Positions 1-7,908 are shown, counted from the first letter of the stretch. The stretch is 64,000 bases of DNA from Chryseomicrobium sp. FSL W7-1435 (GCF_038595005.1 NZ_CP151997.1:2646362-2710361); one strand, 5' to 3'. Numbers and translations are program-made. Notes: generated from the letters alone by a model not told the origin.

Positions 1-445
1 CATACGGACGATTCGTTGTGACTGAGTGAAAGAACGGTGCATTGAGCATGCGGGCTCGTTGTTCTTCAATACCTTCAATCACTTTGATTCCGTGATGTGT
101 GAGAAGTGCAATGCCTTGTCCTGCAACAAGTGGATTTGGGTCTCGCGTCGCTACGACAACTGTTGAGACGCCGGAAGCGACTACTTTTTCAGCACATGGC
201 GGTGTCTTGCCGTGATGTGAACACGGTTCAAGCGTCACGTATAATGTTGCTCCGCGTGCAAGTTCTCCAGCTTGATCAAGCGCAAAGACTTCAGCATGCG
301 GTCCGCCTGTCTTCATGTGTACACCTGTCCCTACAACCGCACCGTCTTTTACAACGATCGCTGCAACCGACGGATTTGGACTGGTCTGCCCACGTGTCGC
401 CTCTGCTAGAGACAAGGCAAGTTTCATGTAGTCATGATCTGTCAT
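1..445 (-). CDS. ribD: RibD, riboflavin deaminase/reductase, N-terminal part (cut by window edge)
   Basis: Bifunctional diaminohydroxyphosphoribosylaminopyrimidine deaminase / uracil reductase of cytosolic riboflavin synthesis. Only about 148 N-terminal residues, the zinc deaminase domain, are in the window; the gene continues past position 1. The translation shows TSPNPSV near residue 22, the zinc-binding HAE near residue 50 and the PCSHHGKTPPC zinc/active-site motif near residue 75, all typical of RibD. The ATG at 445 follows a GGAGG site 5 nt upstream. The FMN riboswitch upstream implies repression by FMN and a downstream rib operon outside the window. The family identification is secure. 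Confidence 0.93.
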   Translation of the reverse strand, partial: MTDHDYMKLALSLAEATRGQTSPNPSVAAIVVKDGAVVGTGVHMKTGGPHAEVFALDQAGELARGATLYVTLEPCSHHGKTPPCAEKVVASGVSTVVVATRDPNPLVAGQGIALLTHHGIKVIEGIEEQRARMLNAPFFHSVTTNRPY

Positions 446-483
446 ATGAACCTCCTTAAAATCGTGTCCATTTTGTTATGCAC

Positions 484-515
484 AAAAAATCCCCCACCTG
501 TTTGAAAGGTGAGGG
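484..515 (-). terminator. Intrinsic terminator of the FMN riboswitch
   Basis: A stem of CCCTCACCT and AGGTGGGGG is followed by six T residues on the minus strand, between the riboswitch and ribD. This is the expected expression platform: a terminator formed when FMN is bound. A second hairpin (AAAATC-AACC-GATTTT, about 539-565) lies between the aptamer and the terminator and may take part in antitermination. Confidence 0.85.
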
Positions 516-572
516 AGAAAAAGCAGCACAAAAAAGCGTTTAAAATCGGTTGATTTTGAAACGTTGTGTTTT

Positions 573-720
573 CCTTCTCCCATCCAGACTTTTACTGTCG
601 GCTTTGGAGTTTCACCAAATCCACCGCTTTCTTTTCACAGAAACCGGGTCACGGACTAAGAGGCCTTGCCTCATCACCGCCGGTTGGGAATTGCACCCGA
701 CCCCGAAGGAAATCCTATTC
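573..720 (-). ncRNA. FMN riboswitch (RFN element)
   Basis: On the minus strand the conserved RFN blocks occur in order: a GGGTCGGGTG start block, then AACCGGCGGT, then AGTCCGTGACCCG, then GTGGATTTGGTG with AAACTCCAAAGCCGACAGT, then a closing GTCTGGATGGGAGAAGG. This is the FMN aptamer that controls riboflavin synthesis and transport genes in Firmicutes. It lies about 130 nt upstream of ribD with a terminator between them. Confidence 0.96.
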
Positions 721-838
721 ACGCCCTAACTATACCAAAATCAAATCTATCTGTATACTTGATGTGCTTGCGCTACTAAAATAGCGATGAAGGGAATCTT
801 CTGAACGAGTAAAGAGAAAGGCATGGAAAGGATAGTAT

Positions 839-1309
839 TCAGTTAAGGATTTCGAATTCAACTGCTAGAAAGTGTCTATCAAAATCGCCCGCATCTCGAA
901 AATCTAGTACTTCTTTCACTAAACGATATTCTCCAGTTTTAAGTTCTCCATAGAGCCAATCCCACTCGATCGATAGCTCTGATGATTCATGTGGATTTGT
1001 GCCTAACCCTTCATCTGTAAAAGCAAAATTTCCACCCACGACATCCTCTACTTCAAACCATTCCTCATTGACTTTTTGTTCAATCGAAAATGAGCCATTA
1101 TATACGAGAGACTTTTCAGAGTCATTCACAATTCGCAATGTTAACCCTTCTGATGTAAGTGTATTTTCAACGATTTCGAGGTGGATGTTGCTCAAAGTAT
1201 TCACTTCCCCTATATCAGATTTCTTTAATTCAACTGGTTCATCTGAAGAAGTGCAGCCAGAAACAACTACCATACATACAACTAGCAAGAATAGCACAAC
1301 ATTTCGCAT
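839..1309 (-). CDS. Lipoprotein with Ig-like domain
   Basis: Predicted secreted lipoprotein of about 156 residues. The N-terminus is a lipoprotein signal peptide with lipobox VVSGC, so the mature protein would be anchored at the outer face of the membrane. The remainder is beta-rich and ends with a pattern (SIEWDWLYGELKTGEYRLVK) typical of the small Ig-like domains found in Bacillales lipoproteins. An ATG at 1318 is possible, but the GAGGGG site is correctly spaced for the ATG at 1309. The gene is single and its function is unknown. Confidence 0.75.
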   Translation of the reverse strand: MRNVVLFLLVVCMVVVSGCTSSDEPVELKKSDIGEVNTLSNIHLEIVENTLTSEGLTLRIVNDSEKSLVYNGSFSIEQKVNEEWFEVEDVVGGNFAFTDEGLGTNPHESSELSIEWDWLYGELKTGEYRLVKEVLDFRDAGDFDRHFLAVEFEILN

Positions 1310-1415
1310 TGAAATCATTCCCCTCTACTTTTAGGTATAGACCTATCTAGTTGCGGAATAGTTACAAGTCTTTTGGTTTTTGTGTGATTTTCAGACAGAA
1401 ATTCATGTGTAATCT

Positions 1416-1685
1416 TTACAGTTTTTCTTTGTTCGATTCCCAGTATGCTTTCATTTCACGAGAGACAAATCCCACATTGAAACCTTCGACCCGGCGTTTG
1501 CCTGTATTCTCAAATGCGACCTCATCCTCAATTTGAATATATGTGCGATCAATTTTCCGGAAGATATGTGTATTCCCTTCATACTCCCCACTCCGAAAGT
1601 TATCGAGCGTTATGAAATCATAAATCGTTTTGTACGTTTCCTCATCCATAATTTCATCTTCAAATACTTGAATTAGATACTTCAT
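1416..1685 (-). CDS. Small hypothetical protein, 89 aa
   Basis: An acidic 89-residue soluble protein with no recognised domain and no signal peptide. The start has an AGGAGGA site about 8 nt upstream and lies 26 nt inside the 3' end of the preceding gene, so the two are probably translationally coupled. It likely works with the anchored protein encoded upstream, but nothing in the sequence gives a function. Confidence 0.65.
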   Translation of the reverse strand: MKYLIQVFEDEIMDEETYKTIYDFITLDNFRSGEYEGNTHIFRKIDRTYIQIEDEVAFENTGKRRVEGFNVGFVSREMKAYWESNKEKL

Positions 1686-2121
1686 CGGATTCCTCCTGAA
1701 TCAACTTCCGAATCTCATCCGCATCTTTGGCAGAGAGTTTGTACACGTCTCCATATTCAACTGTGTATGTCAGTGTAGCTTCTTCGCCTTCCTGCCCCAT
1801 CCACAAATGAAGCGGGTGCGCTGGAAAGCCTTCTTCATACTCGACTAACAAATCATAGTCCGGTGTGGATTCTGGAAGTTCGCCCATCTGCAATCTTGCA
1901 TTTCGAAGTACTGCTTCTATAACAGCGATCTGCTCTTCTTCTTCAATAGTCAGTTCATGGTCTTCAGGTATTTGGCCAAGCCCCGCTGATTTCGAAACTT
2001 TTATTGTCTCCACTTTCTCATCGAGGAGGGCAAGACGTTCTCCTCCTGTTTTGTAGACTGTATAAGATGCAACTGCTACCGCAGCCACTGTGAAAAGTAG
2101 GCCAACAAATTTCTTTTTCAT
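1660..2121 (-). CDS. Membrane-anchored hypothetical protein, 153 aa
   Basis: An N-terminal hydrophobic segment (residues 5-24) anchors an acidic extracytoplasmic domain; there is no lipobox cysteine. AAGGAG precedes the ATG at 2121. It overlaps the following 89-aa gene by 26 nt, which indicates a two-gene operon. I do not recognise the family. Confidence 0.68.
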   Translation of the reverse strand: MKKKFVGLLFTVAAVAVASYTVYKTGGERLALLDEKVETIKVSKSAGLGQIPEDHELTIEEEEQIAVIEAVLRNARLQMGELPESTPDYDLLVEYEEGFPAHPLHLWMGQEGEEATLTYTVEYGDVYKLSAKDADEIRKLIQEESDEVSNSSI

Positions 2122-2275
2122 GATTATTTCTCCTTAAATTCATTTGGTTGAAAACCACTGTATTGAATGGTTGATTCATGGAAAACTCCCTTTATATTTA
2201 CAGATACTTCTACTTTCTTCATACTACTAGATAGGACGAAGAGAAGAAATACTTTTCAAAGAATGGAGCGTTAAA

Positions 2276-3139
2276 ATGAGTACCTATATACGATTAGATG
2301 CCTCGCAACTCGAGATGGCAGCCGAATGGTTAGCTCGCGTCAATAGCCAAACCACCTCTCACTGTGGCTATTGTGGGTCATCAAAAGAAGAGATTTTAGA
2401 AAGTTTACGGGAAGATTTTGTTGAGGGAGAATCAACTTCATTAGTTGCGGAGCTTGAAGGAGAAACGATTATCGGCATGATCGGATTTGATTATGAGGAA
2501 GAATTTGCGGAAGTGTGGGGACCATTTAGTCTTTCTTCTAATACAGAGGAGACTCTGGCATTTTGGAATTTCGCAACGAATGAATTTCCGCAACTTAAAT
2601 CGTATTCGTTTTTCTTACATAAAGACAACAGCACGCAACAGAAATTCATGAACACACTTCAAGCTGAGCTCCGAGGAAAGCATTTGTACTACAGAATTCA
2701 GCAACCTGCTAAAGCTGAATCACATAAATTAACACTCGAGACATATTCCAATCAAGACAATCAGAAATTTATAGAACTCCATGATACCGAGTTCCCTGAT
2801 ACGTATTATGATGCGAAGACGATTCTGGAACGTTCACTTCTACAAGGTCATACACTTTACTTTGCTTATTTCGAGAAGGAATTTGTAGGTTATTCATTCT
2901 TTGAGGAAGGGATAGACTCCATTCATCTCGAATATTTCGCACTCGATTCTTTTTATCGCGGGCAAGGGTTTGGCGAAGAATTACTGCGTGTATCGCTTTA
3001 TCAAGTAACCTCAGCTAGCAATTTAAATACAGTAACATTGACGGTGGATTTATTAAACGACGCAGCCAATCCTCTTTATGAAAAGGTCGGATTTGAAATA
3101 GAGAATGAGCTTTGGAATTACAGGTTCGAAACTAAATAA
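2276..3139 (+). CDS. GNAT N-acetyltransferase, tandem-domain, 287 aa
   Basis: Predicted acetyl-CoA-dependent N-acetyltransferase of unknown substrate. The C-terminal half (about residues 155-287) has the GNAT core: FALDSFYRGQGFGEELLR is motif A with the acetyl-CoA pyrophosphate loop (RGQGFG), followed by NPLYEKVGFE. The N-terminal half looks like a second, degenerate GNAT fold with a CGYCG motif near residue 34. At 287 aa it is about twice a single-domain GNAT. It is monocistronic, starting after a GGAG site. Confidence 0.82.
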   Translation: MSTYIRLDASQLEMAAEWLARVNSQTTSHCGYCGSSKEEILESLREDFVEGESTSLVAELEGETIIGMIGFDYEEEFAEVWGPFSLSSNTEETLAFWNFATNEFPQLKSYSFFLHKDNSTQQKFMNTLQAELRGKHLYYRIQQPAKAESHKLTLETYSNQDNQKFIELHDTEFPDTYYDAKTILERSLLQGHTLYFAYFEKEFVGYSFFEEGIDSIHLEYFALDSFYRGQGFGEELLRVSLYQVTSASNLNTVTLTVDLLNDAANPLYEKVGFEIENELWNYRFETK

Positions 3140-3205
3140 TTTTTCTATAATTCCCAGTATATTCATGGTACATTAAAAAGAAAGTGATACACAAAGGGGA
3201 TTTGT

Positions 3206-3517
3206 ATGAAGAATTTTATTCGGGGAATTGTGCTGTTCGGAGCAGGAACTATCTTGATGAGTGCGACTTTACTTGCTGCGGCCATCTATGCAACGAGTGC
3301 TGAATCTTGGTCAGGAAATTCTAAAGTAGGCTCTGTCTTATTCAGTGGTAACTATGTAAATTCAGAACCACTACTATTAGGATTTCCATTTGTCGTAGGT
3401 GTCTTATTATTTGTTTTCGGAGCTACAATAATCGGCGCTGAGTGGTACAAAGAATGGTTAAACGAAGCCGATGCGAAGTTAGAAAAACTTAAAAGCGAAA
3501 CGCCTCATGAAAGTTAG
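3206..3517 (+). CDS. Small two-TM membrane protein, 103 aa
   Basis: The protein has two hydrophobic segments (about residues 8-28 and 54-78) separated by a polar loop, and a charged C-terminal tail likely in the cytoplasm. AAAGGGGA lies 8 nt before the ATG. A terminator overlaps the stop codon, so it is the end of a transcription unit. No domain is recognised. Confidence 0.7.
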   Translation: MKNFIRGIVLFGAGTILMSATLLAAAIYATSAESWSGNSKVGSVLFSGNYVNSEPLLLGFPFVVGVLLFVFGATIIGAEWYKEWLNEADAKLEKLKSETPHES

Positions 3518-3546
3518 TTTATACTGACTTTTATGAGGTTTTTTTA
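3502..3546 (+). terminator. Rho-independent terminator
   Basis: A CCTCAT...ATGAGG stem followed by eight T residues, overlapping the stop codon of the upstream 103-aa membrane protein gene. Confidence 0.85.
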
Positions 3547-3586
3547 ATTCAGTATGAAATAGTAGTAAATATGATAAGTTCTCAAA

Positions 3587-3793
3587 TCATTTTATAAGCC
3601 ATTCAATTATAAGAGGAAAAAGAAGCAGTACCAGTATACTTTGTATCAGAGTTAAAGTTAAATCTATCCGCCAAGAGTTCCCTTCTAGCTTTCAACGTCG
3701 CAAGCGCAGAAGTAAAAAGAACAGTCCCCATCAAAAGAGCACGGTCATTACACCATTAACTATACCAATCTCTTTGTATACGTCTAAAATCAT
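3587..3793 (-). pseudogene. Small membrane protein gene with two in-frame TGA codons
   Basis: A 69-codon frame starts with ATG at 3793 behind an AAGGAG site and runs without frameshift to a TGA at 3587, but has TGA at codons 21 and 34. Ignoring these, the translation gives two hydrophobic segments (FFLLLRLR region and LVLLLFPLIIEWLI). Both TGA codons sit where a Trp (TGG) would fit the context, so two G-to-A changes would explain them. It is the last of five tightly packed small membrane-protein frames (4780 to 3587, minus strand). Nothing else is seen in 3547-3809. Confidence 0.55.
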
Positions 3794-3809
3794 TTACTTC
3801 TCCTTCCAC

Positions 3810-4253
3810 TCAACTAACCGTCCGGCGATCAAACTGAAATAGCGCTAATAAACTCATACTCCCCACATAGGTAGGAACCGCCACACTCATCGACACATCG
3901 AGCCACTCACCAAATGGTCTAGAGAAGTCTCCTACAACTGCAAGATAGATAACTCCAACCAGAACTGCTCCAAGTCCTAAAGTTGTACCTGACAACTGCC
4001 ATTTCGTTTTTGCGAAAAGAGTGAAACTGATCATAGAAAAAATTAAAGCCGCGAGTACACCTATGTACCAGATAGTCATTTGTGTTTGATTCGTAGTATC
4101 AACATTGCCAAGCATCGTGTTGAAAAATACCGTCACCATACTTACAACAATCATGAAATTTAAGATAGCCAGTACCTTTTTCTTTAAATACCAAAAAATA
4201 AACGGACTCACAATTGTAACTATAATTGAAAAAACAACAAGTGTATCAGTCAC
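3810..4253 (-). CDS. Four-TM hypothetical membrane protein, 147 aa
   Basis: The protein is almost entirely hydrophobic, with about four to five TM segments (residues 5-25, 28-48, 62-82, 90-110 and 125-140). The start is GTG at 4253 with GGAGGAAGA 8 nt upstream. It lies in a run of small membrane-protein genes on the same strand, 17 nt from the next frame. I recognise no family. Confidence 0.65.
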   Translation of the reverse strand: MTDTLVVFSIIVTIVSPFIFWYLKKKVLAILNFMIVVSMVTVFFNTMLGNVDTTNQTQMTIWYIGVLAALIFSMISFTLFAKTKWQLSGTTLGLGAVLVGVIYLAVVGDFSRPFGEWLDVSMSVAVPTYVGSMSLLALFQFDRRTVS

Positions 4254-4270
4254 CTCTCTTCCTCCCCCGC

Positions 4271-4369
4271 TTAATCTGGCTTCAAAAATTTATACGACAG
4301 CCAAATACCTCCTGCTATCAATACTACCCCAAGCACTACTAAGGCTATTAGTAAATTTCCTACTACCAT
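4271..4369 (-). CDS. 32-aa single-pass membrane peptide (paralogue of 6871-6969)
   Basis: A 32-residue peptide with one TM segment, starting at ATG 4369 behind AAAGGAG. Its core IAGGIWLSYKFLKPD closely matches IAGGILLSYVFLKKD of the peptide at 6871-6969, and both genes are exactly 99 bp. That shared C-terminal motif and the good ribosome binding sites argue that these are real genes. The role is unknown; small membrane peptides often act with adjacent membrane proteins. Confidence 0.6.
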   Translation of the reverse strand: MVVGNLLIALVVLGVVLIAGGIWLSYKFLKPD

Positions 4370-4432
4370 CTTCCCCACTCCTTTCCGATACATACGAATG
4401 TAATTGGTAAATAGTTTCAGATAAAAATAAAT

Positions 4433-4681
4433 TTACATCCGAGATATAAATAAACTGAATAGAAAAAACAGTAGCTGAAATCCAGCAAAACTCACTAGCA
4501 GACTACTTAAATTTATAGACTTCTTAAACTCTAAAATAGACGCTAAAAGCCCGATGCAAACAATGCCGATCCATGTTGCATCCCAAATCCAACTTGCACT
4601 ATCTTCTGGTAATGAAGCATATATACCTGTAAGATAGAGTCCCCACTGAATACAGACAGTCCCTAAAAATAGATACGTCAC
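4433..4681 (-). CDS. Small membrane protein, 82 aa
   Basis: The protein has three hydrophobic segments over 82 residues. The only plausible start is GTG at 4681, immediately after the TAA of the upstream 32-aa gene (TAAGTG), with no independent ribosome binding site, so translation is probably coupled. It belongs to the cluster of small membrane proteins at 4780-3587. No domain is recognised. Confidence 0.55.
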   Translation of the reverse strand: MTYLFLGTVCIQWGLYLTGIYASLPEDSASWIWDATWIGIVCIGLLASILEFKKSINLSSLLVSFAGFQLLFFLFSLFISRM

Positions 4682-4780
4682 TTAATAAGGTCTTGCGTCA
4701 ACATCTTGAACAGCAATGCTAATTACAATCATTGCGAGTATAAGAATCAATAAAACTAATAACAACAATAACAACGGCAT
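4682..4780 (-). CDS. 32-aa hydrophobic peptide
   Basis: A 99-bp frame with GAGGAG 8 nt before the ATG encodes a peptide whose first 25 residues are nearly all Leu, Ile and Val, followed by a short polar tail (VDARPY). It directly precedes, and probably couples to, the GTG-started 82-aa membrane protein. It has the same length as the two other 32-aa peptides here but a different sequence. Confidence 0.5.
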   Translation of the reverse strand: MPLLLLLLVLLILILAMIVISIAVQDVDARPY

Positions 4781-4886
4781 TTCACCACTCCTCGTTCCAA
4801 ATTACAAAAAAGACTATTAAAATTTCAAGAAGTTCCCATACTTAATGCGAATAAAAGTGCAATTAAGGTGAATCTTTAAATGAATG

Positions 4887-4929
4887 ATGTACATAATAAA
4901 TGTACATTTATTGAATATAATATGTACAT
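4887..4929 (+). promoter_or_regulatory. Three ATGTACAT palindromes, putative autoregulatory operator
   Basis: The 8-bp palindrome ATGTACAT occurs at 4887-4894, 4900-4907 and 4922-4929, around a possible -35 (TTGAAT, 4911-4916) and -10 (TTATAT, 4933-4938) just upstream of the toxin-antitoxin-like pair. Repeated palindromes over the promoter are what autoregulated antitoxin operons show. Whether the 4975 product binds here is inference. Confidence 0.6.
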
Positions 4930-4974
4930 ATGTTATATTGGAGGTGAAAATATTTGAGACGGGAGGAAAATAAA

Positions 4975-5331
4975 ATGTCAGCAGCAACTGGTTCTATTGA
5001 TGTAAAGCAGATAGAAAAAGAACTACCAAATCGAAATCGATTAATTGCTTCTGAACTTCGTTACAGTAAGAAATGGCAATCATTATTAGATCAATATGCC
5101 ACTGTTGAAATCATGTTGAATGGAGAAACTGTTGCGCAATTGAGTAATCCTACTGTCATTCCCGCTCTACTTAATCGAATTTACGAATTAGAAAATGAAT
5201 TAGAGCAATTACTGGTTGAACAATTATATGCGGAGCGCTTAAATGACACAGATCGCAAATCTGGTGACGAGTTAAAGCAAGGTGCTGAAGACATACTGCT
5301 CCACTACATCGACTCTGGAAAAACTGAATGA
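4975..5331 (+). CDS. Putative antitoxin of a type II-like pair, 118 aa
   Basis: A soluble, helix-rich protein with a heptad-like stretch (IYELENELEQLLVEQLYAER) that may form a coiled coil. I chose ATG 4975 with GGGAGG 8 nt upstream; a TTG at 4954 with its own GGAGGTG is an alternative that would add seven residues. The stop overlaps the next start by 4 nt (ATGA), as in antitoxin-toxin operons, and three ATGTACAT palindromes lie upstream. No DNA-binding domain is recognised with certainty, so the antitoxin call rests on context. Confidence 0.5.
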   Translation: MSAATGSIDVKQIEKELPNRNRLIASELRYSKKWQSLLDQYATVEIMLNGETVAQLSNPTVIPALLNRIYELENELEQLLVEQLYAERLNDTDRKSGDELKQGAEDILLHYIDSGKTE

Positions 5332-5732
5332 ATATAAATACCGCTTTAGTCAAAGAAGCTATCTCTCAAATCTCAGCAATCCCTAATCTTTATATGGACC
5401 CGCACTATTTAGTACTTGATTTATTAGCACTTACTAGCGTAGAAAGCTTTGATTCAGATGAAAAGTTCTCCTCTGTCATTCGAACCTTAATTCATTCCTT
5501 TGAATTAATTTCAAAATATCCAGAAAGCGGGGAATCCTTAAAGAATGACTTTTATGGCTATAGCTCTTATCATTTTTTGAGCGATTATCCGTCAAATCAT
5601 CCACACGATGACATGCGTATTATCTATACCACTCAAGATGATCAGCTCTGGATTATTGGTTTCGGTCACCGGTACCTACCATCTGACATTTACGATAAAC
5701 TGAGAAGTTTGAAAAGACATTCATCCTACTAG
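5328..5732 (+). CDS. Putative RelE/ParE-like toxin, 134 aa
   Basis: The C-terminal third reads like a RelE/ParE-type RNase fold: DMRIIYTTQDDQLWIIGFGH, then RYLPSDIYDKL, matching the pattern of adjacent beta strands ending in a His-Arg pair found in RelE-like toxins. The N-terminal 60 residues are extra compared with a minimal RelE of about 90 aa. Start overlaps the stop of the upstream gene by 4 nt. If real, it would be an mRNA interferase or gyrase inhibitor neutralised by the upstream protein; that is inferred. Confidence 0.5.
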   Translation: MNINTALVKEAISQISAIPNLYMDPHYLVLDLLALTSVESFDSDEKFSSVIRTLIHSFELISKYPESGESLKNDFYGYSSYHFLSDYPSNHPHDDMRIIYTTQDDQLWIIGFGHRYLPSDIYDKLRSLKRHSSY

Positions 5733-5811
5733 TTCTTTTTTAGAAGAGACGAAATGAAAATTCACTAGGCTTTTCTACTTTGAAGATACTAAAATAGAAA
5801 CAGTCCACCAT

Positions 5812-6327
5812 CTACATAGATAATTCCTCAATCGTCTTAAAAATCCTCGAATACGCTTCTTGAATCGTTTTTTCATTCACAATGTCATTGTATAACCCGT
5901 ATCCCCAATACTGTTCACTAGATTGATCATAAAGATACGCATACATGCCTGACTCTACATCAGGAAACTCGTCTAAACTTATTTCTTCGTCCACAAAGGG
6001 TACATACGATTTTGTTGTTCCAATAAACAAAAAAGGTCGAGAGCTGCTTGTATAAATAGAGGCATATTCTGGCTGATCTGCTTCTTCTAAATTCTCTTTT
6101 GTAATAAACACTGCATCATACTCTTCTACATTTTGTAAATCATCAAATGTAATCGATGTAAATTCAATATTTTTTTCTCTGACAACAGGTTTCTCACCGA
6201 TAACCGCAATATGTAGGGAAGACTTTTCATACATTTCAAATTCAGGAAGCGCCTCTACTTTTACACAACCGCCCATAATGAGTAATACCACTGTCAGTAG
6301 TAAAAGTAGTTTAACTTTTGCTTTCAT
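5812..6327 (-). CDS. Lipoprotein, 171 aa
   Basis: A signal peptide of basic and Leu-rich residues ends in the lipobox IMGGC (Cys21). The mature part has alternating strands and helices resembling a small alpha/beta domain (HIAVIGEKP, DAVFITKENLEEA, PFLFIGTTKSYVPFV). No family is recognised. It is monocistronic on the minus strand. Confidence 0.7.
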   Translation of the reverse strand: MKAKVKLLLLLTVVLLIMGGCVKVEALPEFEMYEKSSLHIAVIGEKPVVREKNIEFTSITFDDLQNVEEYDAVFITKENLEEADQPEYASIYTSSSRPFLFIGTTKSYVPFVDEEISLDEFPDVESGMYAYLYDQSSEQYWGYGLYNDIVNEKTIQEAYSRIFKTIEELSM

Positions 6328-6358
6328 GAACTTCCCCCTACCACCGAAATAGAATACG

Positions 6359-6817
6359 TTAGTTTAAAAAAGATCTTTCTTCTAGTTCGGCTGTGCTATT
6401 CATAAATTTCAGCTTGTCTTCTTCACTCATTTGATTGCCATAGTGAACTAACCATTTCTCAAGCAAATCCGGTCGATTACAAGCCTGAATCCGCTCCATG
6501 GTATAACTGACTCCTTCATCAATTGTGCGTTCACCATTTATGGACCAAGAAAATATGGCGTCATAAAATTCCGCAGCTGTTTCATAAGCCCCTACTTCTT
6601 CATACTTTCCGGCAAGAACTCCAAGTTGCGTGATCGTGAGGTCATGCGGCATCTCTACATGCTTAACATTGTGAATGACAAATTCTCTTAATTCTTTCAT
6701 GTCCCCTTCAGTGCTAAGGTCGAAAAGCTTTGACATCATCTTTTCATAAGGTTTGAATGCCTCTTTTTCTTTTTTTCGTTGCGTACGCTTCTCTTTCCAG
6801 TCATTGATCCATGTCAC
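6359..6817 (-). CDS. Helical TPR-like protein, 152 aa
   Basis: A mostly helical cytosolic protein with a very basic N-terminus (KEKRTQRKKEKE) and a central A/Y-rich region typical of TPR-like repeats (AGKYEEVGAYETAAEFYDAI). Its plan resembles the 133-aa protein at 6998-7399: basic start, helical repeats, then a segment ending in (L/V)E.WL. The two are probably diverged paralogues. The function is unknown. Confidence 0.62.
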   Translation of the reverse strand: MTWINDWKEKRTQRKKEKEAFKPYEKMMSKLFDLSTEGDMKELREFVIHNVKHVEMPHDLTITQLGVLAGKYEEVGAYETAAEFYDAIFSWSINGERTIDEGVSYTMERIQACNRPDLLEKWLVHYGNQMSEEDKLKFMNSTAELEERSFLN

Positions 6818-6870
6818 GGTAACTTGTTCTCTCCTCTACATCTGAATACGTAACCCTAGTAATGTATCTA

Positions 6871-6969
6871 CTAGTCTCGATCTTTTTTTAGGAAAACATA
6901 CGATAGTAAAATTCCTCCTGCAATTGTCACTACACAAAGGATTAGTAACCCCATCAATAAACTTCCCAT
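6871..6969 (-). CDS. 32-aa single-pass membrane peptide (paralogue of 4271-4369)
   Basis: A 99-bp frame with ATG at 6969 and GAGGGTGG about 7 nt upstream. Its IAGGILLSYVFLKKD core matches the 4271-4369 peptide, giving two copies 2.6 kb apart in different gene contexts. It lies between the two TPR-like protein genes on the same strand. The role is unknown. Confidence 0.58.
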   Translation of the reverse strand: MGSLLMGLLILCVVTIAGGILLSYVFLKKDRD

Positions 6970-6997
6970 AACCTTGCCACCCTCTCCCATTTAATAC

Positions 6998-7399
6998 TTA
7001 TTTCAGACTCTTAAACTTTTTATCGTAAGAAGCACGCGTGTGAAAATCGTTTAGCCAAGTCTCCACTAAATCTTCTCGTCCCGCATATCTAAATACATTT
7101 AGGATATTTTGAAGCTCTTTATGATACTCGAATTCTTTCTGTTTGACCAACTGCAGTGCCATATCATAGCCAGTAGCAGCACTTGGCGCATCCCCTTTTT
7201 CCTTGAAGCGACTTGACATGTAAATTAAGAGATCCGCTTTGGCAGGATTGGAAAGCCAACTTGCATCGAGTTCAGCCGTTACATATGGGAATAACTCATC
7301 TAAGCGGTCCTGCTTCACCAATCGGTCCGTCTGCTTTCGAACCTTTTTTAACATTTTCCCTTCATATCGGGAATACTTGATTTTTTCAATCCATTTCAT
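6998..7399 (-). CDS. Helical TPR-like protein, 133 aa
   Basis: A basic N-terminus followed by helices (SSRFKEKGDAPSAATGYDMA resembles a TPR helix pair). It resembles the 152-aa protein at 6359-6817 in size, charge and the conserved Glu-Thr-Trp-Leu near the end. The ATG at 7399 has GAGGGTGC upstream. No enzymatic motif is seen. Confidence 0.62.
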   Translation of the reverse strand: MKWIEKIKYSRYEGKMLKKVRKQTDRLVKQDRLDELFPYVTAELDASWLSNPAKADLLIYMSSRFKEKGDAPSAATGYDMALQLVKQKEFEYHKELQNILNVFRYAGREDLVETWLNDFHTRASYDKKFKSLK

Positions 7400-7571
7400 G
7401 CTGGCACCCTCGCTTTTACTTACTACCTTCTTTTACGATTTTTAAATAGAAACGTTTCATTCGTATGTATTGATTAATCGATAGGATTGATAATTAGGCA
7501 TTAATTGAAGTTGTTCCCTCACCGTGTTAGGGTTAAAGTAAATAATCTTCCAAAATAAGGAGGTGGCATTC

Positions 7572-7871
7572 ATGCCCGTTTGCCAAAACTGTAACTACAC
7601 TTGGAGCCTTGGAGAGACACTAAAGCGCTCGTTTACACTCTCACCTGCCATGAAATGCCCGAATTGCAATACAAATCAATTCATGACCGTAAAGTCACGA
7701 AAGCGCTCTGCTTTTCTATCCTTCATTGTCATTTTTCTGATCACAGGCTTCAATATTCGCTACGGTCCTACAGCCTATACATTTTTATTTTTTATCGTTA
7801 CACTTGGTATACTCACAATCACCTATCCAAGATTCATAAAGCTTTCCAGTACCGAAGAGCACATGTTTTAA
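7572..7871 (+). CDS. Cys-X2-Cys zinc-ribbon membrane protein, 99 aa
   Basis: The N-terminal zinc ribbon has CQNC at residues 4-7 and CPNC about 25 residues later, then two hydrophobic segments (LSFIVIFLITGF and FLFFIVTLGILTI). This is the plan of the small cxxc_20_cxxc family of Firmicutes. The start is ATG 7572, correctly spaced from AAGGAGG; the upstream GTG at 7563 lies inside the ribosome binding site. The function is unknown. Confidence 0.75.
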   Translation: MPVCQNCNYTWSLGETLKRSFTLSPAMKCPNCNTNQFMTVKSRKRSAFLSFIVIFLITGFNIRYGPTAYTFLFFIVTLGILTITYPRFIKLSSTEEHMF

Positions 7872-7908
7872 CAAGCACAGAAATTACTTTATCTGTGCTT
7901 GTTTTTTT
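7871..7908. terminator. Bidirectional terminator between convergent genes
   Basis: An 11-bp stem ACAAGCACAGA / TCTGTGCTTGT is followed by T7 on the plus strand. It overlaps the last codons of the minus-strand NTPase gene and ends the plus-strand zinc-ribbon gene. Confidence 0.85.

Noticed and set aside
999..1350. Plus-strand frames over the lipoprotein gene at 839-1309
   Set aside because: They lie antisense to a gene with a clear lipobox and ribosome site and show no protein-like pattern.
3587..3793. Selenocysteine or TGA-as-Trp recoding
   Set aside because: Other genes in the window end in TGA and use TGG for Trp, and no SECIS-like element is evident. Pseudogene decay is simpler.
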